Positions 45,605 to 55,678 of a stretch of 64,000 nt of DNA are shown here, piece by piece. The notes beneath the pieces were generated by a model. The model worked only from the letters and a program-made list of their open reading frames with translations. It was not told the DNA's origin and made no database searches. The stretch covers positions 62,001 to 126,000 of the forward strand of contig JAJFIR010000014.1 of the NCBI GenBank assembly GCA_021774795.1, written 5' to 3'. Source of the DNA: Emcibacteraceae bacterium (GTDB lineage: Bacteria; Pseudomonadota; Alphaproteobacteria; Sphingomonadales; Emcibacteraceae). The translations under genes were made by a program, and so were the position numbers. Numbering within the stretch: position 1 is the stretch's first letter; every line of letters starts with the position of its first letter.

Positions 45605-47263
45605 TTACATATTGGGATAGTTTGGCCCGCCGCCGCCTTCTGGTGTGACCCAATTAATATTTTGAGTTGGATCTTTAATGTCACAGGTTTTGCAATGCAC
45701 ACAATTTTGTGAATTAATCTGTAATCCTGGACTGCTTTCCGTACCATTGCTAATAAATTCATATACCCCCGCAGGACAAAATCTTACTTCGGGTCCGGCA
45801 AATTTATTATAGTTTACCTCTATCGGAACATTATCATCTTTCAATTTTAGATGGCAAGGTTGATCTTCACTATGATTTGTGTTGGATAGAAATACAGATG
45901 ACAATTTATCAAACGTGATCTGGCCGTCCGGTTTGGGATATATAATTTCCTCGCATGCAGCGGCCGGTTTAAGACATTTGTGATCTTCATCATGGCCAAA
46001 GGTCCAGGGCAGTAAAAAGCCAAGGCCAATATTATTGAGCCACATATCAAATCCCGCATAAATAGTGCCCCAAAAAGCACCAAATTTATGAATGGCTGGC
46101 TTAGCATTCCTGACCCGTTTTAAGTCCTTATAAACCCAACTATTCTCATATGCCACTTCATAGCCACTAAGAATAATATTTGAGCCACTTTCATTAAGCG
46201 ATTTGAACGCCTCTTGTGCTGCTATCATCCCGGTTTTCATGGCATTATGACTACCTTTTATACGCGGTACATTTACAAAACCCGCTGAGCAACCAATTAA
46301 AGCACCGCCCGGAAAAACTAGCTTTGGAACCGACTGAAACCCCCCTTCATTAATGGCGCGCGCACCATATGAAATACGCTTAGCACCCTCAAACATTTTT
46401 ATGAGTGCAGGATGAGTTTTATAACGCTGCATTTCATCAAACGGTGATAAATACGGGTTTGAATAATCAAGCCCAACGACAAACCCAACGGCTATCTGGT
46501 TATTTTCAAGGTGATAACAAAATCCACCCCCCACCGTATCATTGTCCAGCGGCCATCCTTGCGTATGAATAACCTGGCCCTCTTTATGATGTTCCGGCTT
46601 TACTTCCCAAAGCTCTTTAATACCAATGCCGTAGGTTTGCGGTTCTTTACCGTCACGAAGATTAAATTTTTCAATGATTTCCTTCGACAGTGATCCGCGC
46701 ACACCTTCTGCAAAGAAAGTATATTTCGCATGAAGTTCCATGCCTTGCGTGTATGTATCCTTGTGGCTACCATCTTCTGCCACACCCATATCACCGGTGG
46801 CTATCCCTTTAACTGAACCGTCATCATTATAAAGCACTTCGGCGGCCGCAAATCCCGGAAATATTTCTACCCCCATATTTTCTGCCACGGTACCAAGCCA
46901 CCGACTTACATTACCCAGACTGACAATATAATTTCCTTTATTACTAAGAAGCGGCGGCATCAAAAAGTGAGGTATCGACGTTTTATCATTTTCACTCAAT
47001 ACCCAGTGTTGATTATCTGTAACACTTACATTAAGTGGCGTATCCTTGTCCTTCCAGTCGGGAATTAGCTCATCTAACGCTATTGGATCAATCACCGCCC
47101 CAGAAAGAATATGAGCCCCTATTTCCGATCCCTTTTCCAGAACACATATAGAATATTCTTTGCCCGATTTCTCGCAAAGCTGTTTAAAGCGAATAGCGGC
47201 ACTCAATCCCGCAGGTCCACCACCCACGATCACCACATCATATTCCATAAACTCGCGATCCAT
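45605..47263 (-). CDS. Electron transfer flavoprotein-ubiquinone oxidoreductase
   Basis: This 552-residue inner-membrane-associated enzyme passes electrons from ETF to ubiquinone in fatty acid and amino acid oxidation. It has an N-terminal FAD fold VVIVGGGPAGLSAAIRF and a C-terminal [4Fe-4S] ferredoxin domain with the cysteines of CVHCKTCDIKDPTQ ending VTPEGGGGPNYPNM, as in all ETF-QO proteins. The ATG at 47263 follows AGGAGTGG. ETF subunit genes are not adjacent. Confidence 0.97.
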   Translation of the reverse strand: MDREFMEYDVVIVGGGPAGLSAAIRFKQLCEKSGKEYSICVLEKGSEIGAHILSGAVIDPIALDELIPDWKDKDTPLNVSVTDNQHWVLSENDKTSIPHFLMPPLLSNKGNYIVSLGNVSRWLGTVAENMGVEIFPGFAAAEVLYNDDGSVKGIATGDMGVAEDGSHKDTYTQGMELHAKYTFFAEGVRGSLSKEIIEKFNLRDGKEPQTYGIGIKELWEVKPEHHKEGQVIHTQGWPLDNDTVGGGFCYHLENNQIAVGFVVGLDYSNPYLSPFDEMQRYKTHPALIKMFEGAKRISYGARAINEGGFQSVPKLVFPGGALIGCSAGFVNVPRIKGSHNAMKTGMIAAQEAFKSLNESGSNIILSGYEVAYENSWVYKDLKRVRNAKPAIHKFGAFWGTIYAGFDMWLNNIGLGFLLPWTFGHDEDHKCLKPAAACEEIIYPKPDGQITFDKLSSVFLSNTNHSEDQPCHLKLKDDNVPIEVNYNKFAGPEVRFCPAGVYEFISNGTESSPGLQINSQNCVHCKTCDIKDPTQNINWVTPEGGGGPNYPNM

Positions 47264-47408
47264 ACGCTGCCACTCCTAAAACTTGCCTGTTATTTCATTT
47301 AAAAAATAGCCTTAAACATGCTACACAGTCAATCAATCTAATGGTTTATTTTACTAGGATCCTGAATTAAGTATAAAAATATAAAGGTTATAAAAAAGAG
47401 GCAATATA

Positions 47409-48431
47409 ATGAAATTTGAAGACATAAAACGCTTACCGCTAACAAACCTGCCGACTTCATTTTATGCCATGCCAAATTTATCACTTGCCATCAATCAGAA
47501 TAACGCTAACGGTCCCACAATATATATTAAGCGGGATGACGTTATGGAACTTGCCCATGGCGGTAATAAAACCAGAAAACTGGAATATGTTTTTGCCGAC
47601 GCATTGCAACAAGGCACTGACACGGTGATTACCATGGGCGGCATTCAGTCAAACCACGTGCGCCAAACCGTTTCCGCTGCGGCAAAGCTCGGTTTAGAAA
47701 GTCATATTGTGCTAAATAATCCGGTTCCCGAACGAAAAAAAGAAATGCTCGGTTCCGGCAATTATTTGATGGATGTAATAATGGGTGCTAACGAGTATCT
47801 GATAGAAGGTGACGACGAAAAAGTCGCAGAAAAAATGTCAAAACTGACGCAAGAACTTATTGATGACGGTAAAAAACCCTATGTCGTTCCCCTTGGTGCG
47901 TCAAATGGATTGGGTAGCCTTGGGTATATGCTCGCCGCGAGGGAACTTATTATCCAATGGGAGAATATGGAAATATCGCCAAGTCATATATTTCTTGGTA
48001 CCGGTAGTGGCGGCACACAAGCGGGGCTATTAATGGGGCTACGGTATTTCGGTAACAAAACCATTAAAGTCGTTGGCATTTCCGTTAGCCAGCCGGAAGA
48101 AATTAAAAAACAAACCGTCCGTGATGTGCTAGAACAAATTAAGGAAGTTATTGATGTCGATGATGACTTGGTCACCGAAGAAGATATTATTGTAAGTGGT
48201 GATTATTACGGTAAAGCGTATGCTTATCCTACTGATGACGCCACCGCCGCTATTAAATTAGTCGGCGAAAAAGAAGGCATAATCCTTGATCCCGTTTATA
48301 CGGGAAAAGCAATGGCGGGCCTGATCGATATGGTTAAACATAATAGGCTCGAAAACCCGAAAGATATTGTCTTCCTTCACACTGGCGGCGCACCGGCAAT
48401 ACATTCCTTCGCAGATTTGTTTTTAGATTAA
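47409..48431 (+). CDS. dcyD: D-cysteine desulfhydrase-like PLP enzyme
   Basis: The 340-residue protein belongs to the ACC deaminase/D-cysteine desulfhydrase group of fold-type II PLP enzymes. The PLP lysine is K54 in GGNKTRKLEY, followed by GGIQSNHVRQT, and the phosphate-binding GTGSGGTQAG. D-cysteine desulfhydrase and L-cysteate sulfo-lyase (CuyA) share these motifs; the neighbours (DUF819 transporter, dipeptide epimerase) favour a D-amino acid. The ATG follows AGAGGCA. It converges with the DUF819 gene 20 bases away. Confidence 0.8.
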   Translation: MKFEDIKRLPLTNLPTSFYAMPNLSLAINQNNANGPTIYIKRDDVMELAHGGNKTRKLEYVFADALQQGTDTVITMGGIQSNHVRQTVSAAAKLGLESHIVLNNPVPERKKEMLGSGNYLMDVIMGANEYLIEGDDEKVAEKMSKLTQELIDDGKKPYVVPLGASNGLGSLGYMLAARELIIQWENMEISPSHIFLGTGSGGTQAGLLMGLRYFGNKTIKVVGISVSQPEEIKKQTVRDVLEQIKEVIDVDDDLVTEEDIIVSGDYYGKAYAYPTDDATAAIKLVGEKEGIILDPVYTGKAMAGLIDMVKHNRLENPKDIVFLHTGGAPAIHSFADLFLD

Positions 48432-48450
48432 TTGCTAAGCTTTAAATTCC

Positions 48451-49584
48451 CTAACCAAGCAAGCCAAACAACGATACACCGATAAAATTCGCCGTTGCGT
48501 AACCGAACGTCCCACAAAGAACTGCCGGTGTAACCAATGATTTCCAACCCAGTGCCCCTGCCATCGCCGCCGCTGTTGGCGGACCAAGGATGCAGGCATT
48601 TGATCCCACAAGAGCTTCCGGCAGGCCAATTTTAAATAATTTCGATAGCGTCAAAATTGTTATCAGATGAAACGAAAGAATAATAAATGCAAATAAGGCA
48701 AGCATCATTCCGCTTTCAATCATTGTTAAAATATCGACGCCGGCACCGATCATACCCAAAAATAAATACATGATTGCTATGCCGATTGGAAAGGCTTCGC
48801 TTAATCCGCCAATTTTATCGTGGGCTACTGTCGCTAAGCCCACCGTAATGGCAGTAATAATCAATAGTCGTAGCGGCGGATAACCTATAAATCCGGAAAT
48901 CACATCACTAACAACCACGATCAAAAAAGCCAACCCCAGCGCAAGAACCGCCCGTTCAATTGAAAAAGAGCTTTCCTCTTCCACCAATTCATCTTCGCCG
49001 TCATTATACTTTGCACCGCTTAAATCATAACCAAATTTGTTTGTCATAAATTTCATAGTTGGTATCGCGATTAGCACTGCCATAAACGCCACACCCACTA
49101 CATTATCCGCTGCGATACTGGCGGTCATCAGGTTGCTATCATCGAAACCAATTGCGTTAGATACGCCAACAAAATTGACTGATCCACCAATATATGTTGC
49201 ACTGAATATCGCAGCAAGTTCCGGTGTTTTGTCACCAAGAGGAACAAGGAAAACACCCAAAATAGTGCCGAGTGTTGTACCAATTGCACCAAAGATAAAT
49301 GCGATCAATGTAGGACCGGATTCAGTGAAAATTTTCTTTAGGTTGGCGTTGAACAACAAAAGTACGATCGCTATCGGAACACCAATGGTATTGATGCTAT
49401 CAAAAACACCATTAGACGCCGAAATAATACCAAAGTTCGAGAGAATAGCACCAAATGTGATGATCATTATTGTACCGGATATTTTTTGACCCAAAGTCGT
49501 TTTCTCTAGCTTCATAACAAGCGCAACCAGAAGCAGCATCACCGCCCACATGGCAAAATCGTTATCCGCAGATATCAAAGTCAT
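48451..49584 (-). CDS. DUF819 family membrane protein (YjcL-like)
   Basis: The polytopic inner-membrane protein of about 377 residues has ten or more hydrophobic segments. Motifs FATYIGGSVNFVGVS-like (here SATYIGGSVNFVGVSNAIG) and GSNACILGPPTAAAMAGALGW are the DUF819 hallmark. The family is probably a transporter of small organic acids or amino acids, unproven. The ATG at 49584 is preferred since AAGGGA lies six bases before it. It lies between the convergent dcyD-like gene and the divergent dipeptide epimerase gene. Confidence 0.85.
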   Translation of the reverse strand: MTLISADNDFAMWAVMLLLVALVMKLEKTTLGQKISGTIMIITFGAILSNFGIISASNGVFDSINTIGVPIAIVLLLFNANLKKIFTESGPTLIAFIFGAIGTTLGTILGVFLVPLGDKTPELAAIFSATYIGGSVNFVGVSNAIGFDDSNLMTASIAADNVVGVAFMAVLIAIPTMKFMTNKFGYDLSGAKYNDGEDELVEEESSFSIERAVLALGLAFLIVVVSDVISGFIGYPPLRLLIITAITVGLATVAHDKIGGLSEAFPIGIAIMYLFLGMIGAGVDILTMIESGMMLALFAFIILSFHLITILTLSKLFKIGLPEALVGSNACILGPPTAAAMAGALGWKSLVTPAVLCGTFGYATANFIGVSLFGLLG

Positions 49585-49675
49585 GGTCATTCCCTTTTTT
49601 ATTATTCCCTAAATACTGTACAAACCCTATCTGATATGATTACGTATTGCCAAGAATTAAATTTGAGTGCAGGCA

Positions 49676-50644
49676 ATGAACATAAATATCGAAACACACA
49701 CTTTTCCGTTAAAATCCCCTTTCGCCATTACCGGTTATACCTTCACTGCTGCCAATACCGTCCGCGTTATCATAAATAAAGAAGGATATACTGGTCGCGG
49801 TGAAGCCACCGGTATTTATTATCAGGATGAGACGCCTGAGACCATGACCGCTCAATTAAATAGCATTATTGATACACCGGTTAACTTGCAAGAAATTCAA
49901 GAAGCCCTGCCTCGGGGCGGCGCGCGAAATGCGCTGGATTGTGCCGCCTGGGATTTGTTGGCAAAACGCACCGAAAAGTCAATTTGGCAACTTCTGAATT
50001 TTACCCCAAGACATCTATCAACGGTTGCAACGGTTAGTATAGATACGCCTGAAGCTATGGCAAAGAGGGCTTTGCATTTCGCCAGCTACCCGCACCTTAA
50101 GATCAAACTGGATAATAATGACCCTATTTTAAGTTTGGAAGCGATCCGAACCAGCAGACCGGACGCCACATTAATTGTCGATGTCAACCAGGGTTGGAAT
50201 TTTGGTGAGCTTAAAGAATATACGCCCGCTGCCAAAAAATTAAATATCGCCATGATCGAACAACCGCTTCCACGCGGCAAGGACGAAGAATTGGAAGGGT
50301 ATGAATCAGCGGTGCCACTTGGCGCAGATGAAAGCTGCCTTGACGTCTCGGAATATGAAATTGCCGCCAGACGTTATGACGTGATAAATATAAAGCTCGA
50401 TAAATGCGGCGGCCTAACCGGGGCATTTAAGATTGTTCAAATGGCGGCCCGAGATAATAAAAAACTTATGATCGGCAATATGACGGGTTCGTCACTTTCC
50501 ATGGCACCCGCCTATGTCATCGGGCAATTTTGCCAATATATTGATTTGGATGGTCCGCTTTTTTTAAAAAGTGATGTTGATAATGGACTTGAATATCACG
50601 ATGGTGGTATTGTCAGCATACCAAACAGCACATTATGGGGATAA
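49676..50644 (+). CDS. L-Ala-D/L-Glu (dipeptide) epimerase
   Basis: This enolase-superfamily enzyme of 322 residues epimerises dipeptides released from murein. It has an N-terminal capping domain and a barrel with the acid-base lysines in KIKLD (about residue 145-150) and NIKLDKCGGL, and the metal carboxylates VDVNQGW, EQPL and ADESCL. The family fits L-Ala-D/L-Glu epimerase, a murein-recycling enzyme. A GTG at 49667 is an alternative start. The amidase gene begins seven bases after its stop. Confidence 0.88.
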   Translation: MNINIETHTFPLKSPFAITGYTFTAANTVRVIINKEGYTGRGEATGIYYQDETPETMTAQLNSIIDTPVNLQEIQEALPRGGARNALDCAAWDLLAKRTEKSIWQLLNFTPRHLSTVATVSIDTPEAMAKRALHFASYPHLKIKLDNNDPILSLEAIRTSRPDATLIVDVNQGWNFGELKEYTPAAKKLNIAMIEQPLPRGKDEELEGYESAVPLGADESCLDVSEYEIAARRYDVINIKLDKCGGLTGAFKIVQMAARDNKKLMIGNMTGSSLSMAPAYVIGQFCQYIDLDGPLFLKSDVDNGLEYHDGGIVSIPNSTLWG

Positions 50645-50650
50645 TAATTC

Positions 50651-51283
50651 ATGGCAAAATCTGCATCGGTAATCATATTCCTCATTCTCTGTTCTGGCTG
50701 CGCGTCTCATCAATCACTTAACATAAAGGATCACAAACTTCCCTTCTGGAATAAGCTTAGCGAACGAAATACCAACGATCTTGATATGGTCGTTGTGCAC
50801 GCAACTGAACTCAGCGATATGGCCGAAGCCCGCGAATATGGCGAGCGCATTCTTTACAAGGAAGCGGGTACCGGCGCGTCCGGTCACTATTACATCGATC
50901 GTGATGGCAGCATCGAACAATATGTTCCCGATAATCGCATTGCCAATCACACAACAGGTTGGAACAAAAAAACATTAAGCATTGAACTAATAAACTTGGG
51001 CCGCTATCCCAATTGGTATCATAGTGATCACCAAAAAATGCAGGAACCATATACGCAAGCACAAATTGACGCGTTGATCAGTCTCGTTACAGAATTCAAA
51101 AGCCGTTATCCGACAATCAAATATACTCAAGGCCACGAAGACCTGGACACCCGCATTATTGCGGCTGAAAATGATCCGTCAAAACAAGTCGCCCGTAAAA
51201 TGGACCCCGGACCATACTTTCCCTGGGAATTATTCTTGGACGCCGTTGATTTGAAGAAAGAAACGCCTGAAAAACCCGAATAA
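50651..51283 (+). CDS. Amidase_2 N-acetylmuramoyl-L-alanine amidase, lipoprotein
   Basis: The 210-residue zinc amidase of the AmpD/Amidase_2 fold removes peptide from muramic acid. Its N-terminus IIFLILCSGCASHQ carries a lipobox, so it should be a lipid-anchored periplasmic enzyme, unlike cytosolic AmpD. The zinc and catalytic residues lie in MVVVHATELSD, GASGHYYIDRDG, ANHTTGWN, LSIELIN and QGHEDLD. It follows the dipeptide epimerase directly, suggesting joint use of murein fragments. Confidence 0.88.
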   Translation: MAKSASVIIFLILCSGCASHQSLNIKDHKLPFWNKLSERNTNDLDMVVVHATELSDMAEAREYGERILYKEAGTGASGHYYIDRDGSIEQYVPDNRIANHTTGWNKKTLSIELINLGRYPNWYHSDHQKMQEPYTQAQIDALISLVTEFKSRYPTIKYTQGHEDLDTRIIAAENDPSKQVARKMDPGPYFPWELFLDAVDLKKETPEKPE

Positions 51284-51443
51284 TGTTTAACTTATTTTAA
51301 AATATTATCGTTACACATATGTGATTAAAAAACGGAATTGAAATCCGGTATGGCATTTTGATGTTAAATAATGTGTTTGGGGTGGTATCGTTAAAAATTC
51401 ATAATCAAGAGTGAAGAAAATCTCTATACGATAAACATTTTAT

Positions 51444-52382
51444 TTAGTTATCCATCCTTTTATTCATCAAATGGCCGTGCCGGCTTTGGACTTCAATAAA
51501 CACCCGTTTAATTTCCGGATGCATTTGTTTGATTTTCTGCTCAAACATCGAAATGATGTTTTCCACCTCACCGGCGGGAATATCATTTTTAAAATCAAGG
51601 CTAAGATTAAGAAGTATATCATTAGGGCCAAAATGCATGGTCAGAACTTCATTGATATTGTCGATTGACGGATGACCATCAAAAAGATCACCAATGCTTT
51701 TAACAACTTTCGATTCAGCAGCTTCCCCGATCAGCAAGCTTTTACATTCGAACGCCAGAACAGCTGCCGTCATTGCTAAAATCAGTCCGATCATCACCGA
51801 TGCAATACCGTCCGCCTCCGGTATATTAAAATAATCACCGATGAATAAACCGATAAGTGCTGTAGCCAAGCCCAACAATGCCGCTGTATCTTCAAACAAT
51901 ATGGCAAAAAGGCTCGGGTCCTTGCTTCGCCGCACAGCATCAACCATTCCGCGTTTACCGCGGCGGGAATTAAATTCGTCATACGCCATTTTCCACGGAT
52001 ATGCCTCGAACAATATTGCCACACTCAACACAATATAGTTGATGTGAATATTAGTTATTACTGCCGGTTCCAGTATTTTATGTATTCCTTCATAAAGCGA
52101 TACGCCCGCCCCTACTGCGAAGATCAGCATCGCGACAACGAAACTCCAGAAATAAAGTTCCTTACCATATCCAAAGGGATGGTCCCTGTCCGCAGCTTTT
52201 GACGCCTTTTTAATACCGTAAAGAAGTAGCACCTGATTTCCGCAATCAACAATGCTGTGGACCGCTTCGGAAAACATTGCAGATGAATTGGTATAAAGTG
52301 CGGCACCCAGTTTGGTGACAAATATTAGAAAATTGCCAATTAGGGCGGCAAATATGACTTTTTTGGATGAATGAGCAGACAT
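51444..52382 (-). CDS. Cation diffusion facilitator (ZnT9/CDF-like) transporter
   Basis: The 312-residue membrane protein has six hydrophobic segments. The helix 2 metal site is E39-x2-H42-x3-D46 in SEAVHSIVDCGNQ, a ZnT9-like variant of the CDF signature; DHPFGYGKELYFW follows. Its cytoplasmic C-terminal domain holds LTMHFGPNDILLNLSLDF. It probably exports Zn2+ or another divalent metal; the substrate is not certain. It converges with the amidase gene and diverges from the uracil-DNA glycosylase gene. Confidence 0.88.
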   Translation of the reverse strand: MSAHSSKKVIFAALIGNFLIFVTKLGAALYTNSSAMFSEAVHSIVDCGNQVLLLYGIKKASKAADRDHPFGYGKELYFWSFVVAMLIFAVGAGVSLYEGIHKILEPAVITNIHINYIVLSVAILFEAYPWKMAYDEFNSRRGKRGMVDAVRRSKDPSLFAILFEDTAALLGLATALIGLFIGDYFNIPEADGIASVMIGLILAMTAAVLAFECKSLLIGEAAESKVVKSIGDLFDGHPSIDNINEVLTMHFGPNDILLNLSLDFKNDIPAGEVENIISMFEQKIKQMHPEIKRVFIEVQSRHGHLMNKRMDN

Positions 52383-52500
52383 AAAAAACTTTTACCTTAA
52401 TTAGGATATTTTTACATCAATAAAAATACGATTGGCAAAAAAAAGTAAAAGATTAAATATTCTAATTAAAAAATTAATTTCTCTGTTATATAATTACCTG

Positions 52501-53325
52501 ATGAATAAAAATGTTGCAGTAGATCGTGATCTTGATCCCGCCAATATGCTGAAGTGGTATATTGAATGCGGCGTCAATGAAACCATTTCAAACAGTGAAA
52601 TAAATTGGTTTGAAGAAAACAATAATATTGTTATTAATCAACAAGTTAATGAAAATACGTCTATCATTTCCAAAAGATCACAAAAACCAGCCGTTCAGCC
52701 ACCACTTACAACCAATAAAGAGATTATAGAAAATGCAGAAAAACTGGCTGCTGCTTCGACCACTCTCGATGAGTTAAAGGCGGCGATTCTATCATTTGAC
52801 GGCTGTAGTTTAAAGAAAACCGCCTCAAACACTGTTTTTAGTGACGGTAACCCTAAGAGCGATATCATGCTCATCGGCGAGGCACCGGGCGCGGAAGAAG
52901 ACCGAACCGGCAAACCATTTGTCGGTGAAGCCGGCCAGCTTCTTGATAAAATGTTTGCAGCGGTCAATATGACTAGAAAAGACGATTTTTACGTTGCAAA
53001 TGTTCTACCGTGGCGCCCGCCGGGTAACCGCAAACCTACGGAAGCAGAATGTAATGTTTGCCTGCCCTTTTTGCGACGCCATATTGAATTATTCGATCCC
53101 AAAATGATAATATTAATTGGTGGCACTTCCGCATCGGCGCTACTCAACGTACAAACGGGCATTACAAAACTTCGTGGTAAATGGCTCGAATACTCATTGG
53201 GTGAGCAAAAAATCCCAATAATGCCGATCTTTCACCCGGCGTATCTTTTAAGACAGCCCCATTTTAAGAAACAGACTTGGCATGATCTGCTCTCTATTAA
53301 AGAAAAAATTGGACGTATTGATTAA
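52501..53325 (+). CDS. Uracil-DNA glycosylase, family 4-like
   Basis: The 274-residue DNA repair enzyme removes uracil. The core shows [17 protein letters not shown] with the catalytic region, [31 protein letters not shown] and FHPAYLLR. Family 4 enzymes bind a [4Fe-4S] cluster through four Cys; here only C in [10 protein letters not shown] and the C-x2-C of [10 protein letters not shown] are evident, so the first CxxC pair is reduced. The open frame extends 23 codons upstream via a TTG. The stop overlaps the start of the next gene (TAATG). Confidence 0.88.
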   Translation: MNKNVAVDRDLDPANMLKWYIECGVNETISNSEINWFEENNNIVINQQVNENTSIISKRSQKPAVQPPLTTNKEIIENAEKLAAASTTLDELKAAILSFDGCSLKKTASNTVFSDGNPKSDIMLIGEAPGAEEDRTGKPFVGEAGQLLDKMFAAVNMTRKDDFYVANVLPWRPPGNRKPTEAECNVCLPFLRRHIELFDPKMIILIGGTSASALLNVQTGITKLRGKWLEYSLGEQKIPIMPIFHPAYLLRQPHFKKQTWHDLLSIKEKIGRID

Positions 53326-55136
53326 TGTTTAAAAAAGTTCTTATGATATTTACTCTTTTGAGTACTAACACTTCCTTTGCCCAAAATATTAACATTGACC
53401 GGATTAATTTAACTCCGCTCAGTGCCAATGATGTAGAAGCCTACAGAAATATATTCGATGAACAAAATCGCGGTCGGTGGAAACAGGCTGACCGGGAAAT
53501 TAAAAAAGTCGCCAACCCTATTTTGATGGGTCATGTATATTATCAAAGATACATGCATGCGACCGCTTATACTTCAAAATTTGGCGAACTATCAGAATGG
53601 ATGAAAAACTATAGCGATCTTCCCGGTGCCCAAAGAATATATGATTTAGCAAAGCGAAAAAACGGCGGTAAAACAGGTGGATTAATGCAACCGATGGTCG
53701 GTGCTTCATACGCCTTCCCCGCTGATAAGCCAACACCGCCTTCGCGTTCAGCAAGCGCGGCCGTGGCTGCCAAGCCGAAACCGGCTGAGCCAACAGAAGC
53801 GCAAAAACGAAAAAGGCAAGAACGCCGCGACGTGGCGGAGGTAAAACGGGCAATCAGCAGATATCTACGCCAGCATAACGCGGACCGTGCAGAAAAAAGA
53901 CTTTGGGCCTTTGTAGAGCGGGGTATTTTGACCGATCTGGAAATTGATACCGAACTATCAAAAATTTCCAATGAATATTATTTAACAAATCAGGATGACA
54001 AGGCATTGGCCCTTGGTCAATATGCGTCAAGATCGCGGCAACACGTTTCCCAATCGGACTGGATCGCTGGCCTTGCGGCGTGGCGGTTAGGGGATTGTGC
54101 CGTTGCCGCAGAACATTTTGAACATGTTGCAAATTCATCAGTGGCTGGCGACTGGACAGCCGCAGGAGGGGCATTTTGGGCGGCGCGCGCATATTTGAAC
54201 TGCCGTCAACCGGATCAGGTTAACAGACTCCTGAAAAAAGCGACTTCATTCAAACGAACTTTCTACGGCATTCTAGCCGCGCGCCAGTTGGGAATTGATT
54301 CTGATTTAGATTGGACAAGCCCCGAATTTACGGACCGCAATTACCGCGAAATAAGAGGACTTTCATCGGTTCACCGCGGCATAGCACTCGCACAGGTAGG
54401 CGAAAACACCCTTGCCGATATGGAATTAAGTGCAGCCTGGAGCCGCACGCGCGACAGCCAGCATGCTTCCTTGCTGGGTTTAGCAGCACGGCTAGGTCTT
54501 GCTGCAACGCAGCTCAGGATCGGTAGAATTGAAGAGCAGAAACGCATCGCGTCATTGGATAGTACACTATACCCTGTTCCTTATATAACACCTGATGGTG
54601 GTTATACGCTTGATAAAGCGCTTCTATTCGGCATGATCCGTCAGGAAAGTGGCTTTAACAGCTGGGCGAAGAGCGGAGTTGGCGCCCGCGGACTTATGCA
54701 ATTAATGATGGGTGCCGCTGGTGACATGTCACAAAACCGCCGGTTACAACGCATCAAGCTCGATGATCCGAGGTATAATATGTATCTTGGCCAGAAATAC
54801 ATGAAAACTATGCTCGGTAAGCAATTTGCCGACGGTAATTTATTTAAGTCGCTTACTGCATATAATGCAGGTCCGGGAAATATGCAAAAATGGGTTAAAC
54901 GGACGAATTTCCAGGACGACCCACTGCTTTTTATTGAAAGCATTCCTGCTCGCGAGACACGCATCTATATTGAACGCGTACTAAGCAACATGTGGATATA
55001 CCGTATGCGTATGGGACAAGAAATACCAACACTCGACTATGTTGCAGAAGGGAAATGGCCAATTTATAACCCGCAGGATAACATGCAGTCGGCCAAAAAT
55101 AATAAGAGCAATCAATATGCCAATAGATCAAACTAA
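53325..55136 (+). CDS. slt: Soluble lytic murein transglycosylase
   Basis: The 603-residue periplasmic enzyme cleaves glycan strands of peptidoglycan. It has a signal peptide (VLMIFTLLSTNTSFAQ), a helical superhelix (about residues 160-420) and a C-terminal SLT domain with catalytic Glu in MIRQESGFN, then GLMQLMMG and TAYNAGPGNMQKW. A basic, Pro-rich linker (about residues 125-170) is extra. It overlaps the glycosylase by one base and moaB by 20 bases. It would supply fragments for the murein-recycling genes upstream. Confidence 0.92.
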   Translation: MFKKVLMIFTLLSTNTSFAQNINIDRINLTPLSANDVEAYRNIFDEQNRGRWKQADREIKKVANPILMGHVYYQRYMHATAYTSKFGELSEWMKNYSDLPGAQRIYDLAKRKNGGKTGGLMQPMVGASYAFPADKPTPPSRSASAAVAAKPKPAEPTEAQKRKRQERRDVAEVKRAISRYLRQHNADRAEKRLWAFVERGILTDLEIDTELSKISNEYYLTNQDDKALALGQYASRSRQHVSQSDWIAGLAAWRLGDCAVAAEHFEHVANSSVAGDWTAAGGAFWAARAYLNCRQPDQVNRLLKKATSFKRTFYGILAARQLGIDSDLDWTSPEFTDRNYREIRGLSSVHRGIALAQVGENTLADMELSAAWSRTRDSQHASLLGLAARLGLAATQLRIGRIEEQKRIASLDSTLYPVPYITPDGGYTLDKALLFGMIRQESGFNSWAKSGVGARGLMQLMMGAAGDMSQNRRLQRIKLDDPRYNMYLGQKYMKTMLGKQFADGNLFKSLTAYNAGPGNMQKWVKRTNFQDDPLLFIESIPARETRIYIERVLSNMWIYRMRMGQEIPTLDYVAEGKWPIYNPQDNMQSAKNNKSNQYANRSN

Positions 55137-55644
55137 AGAATTCCTGCCTCTTAATATCGCGATATTAACGCTATCGGACAGTCGTACGTTGGAAGATGAT
55201 ATCTCCGGTCAAGTTCTTGTCGATAAACTTACTGATGCGGGCCATAATTTATCTGAGCGCGCTATTATTAAAGATGATAAAAATGATCTGCGGGCACAAC
55301 TCAATAAATGGATAACTGACGACGCCATTCAAGTTATTATTTCAACCGGCGGAACGGGACTTACGGGTCGCGATATAACGCCGGAAATATTCCATGAGCT
55401 TTATGACAAAGAAATAGAAGGGTTTGGAGAAATTTTCCGCCATATATCATTTAAACTAATTGGAACATCCACATTGCAATCACGCGCCACCGGCGGTGTC
55501 GCAAATGGTACATATATGTTTGCTGTACCGGGTTCACCCGGTGCCTGTAAAGATGCATGGAACCATATATTCTCGGAACAGCTTGATATCCGGTTCAAGC
55601 CTTGTAATTTTGCCGAAATGATGCCCCGCCTTAAAGAAAAGTAA
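55117..55644 (+). CDS. moaB: Molybdenum cofactor biosynthesis protein B
   Basis: The 175-residue MoaB/MogA-fold protein binds molybdopterin and probably adenylylates it. It starts MPIDQTKEFLPLNIAILT, has SDSRTLEDDISG, IISTGGTGLTGRDITPE and PGSPGACKDAWNHI, the family core motifs. The ATG at 55117 lies inside the end of slt, after AAGAG; a longer open frame upstream is only overlap with slt. Other moa genes are not nearby. Confidence 0.93.
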   Translation: MPIDQTKEFLPLNIAILTLSDSRTLEDDISGQVLVDKLTDAGHNLSERAIIKDDKNDLRAQLNKWITDDAIQVIISTGGTGLTGRDITPEIFHELYDKEIEGFGEIFRHISFKLIGTSTLQSRATGGVANGTYMFAVPGSPGACKDAWNHIFSEQLDIRFKPCNFAEMMPRLKEK

Positions 55645-55678
55645 TTATAGAATTTAGGACAGAAAAGGGAGGAATAAT

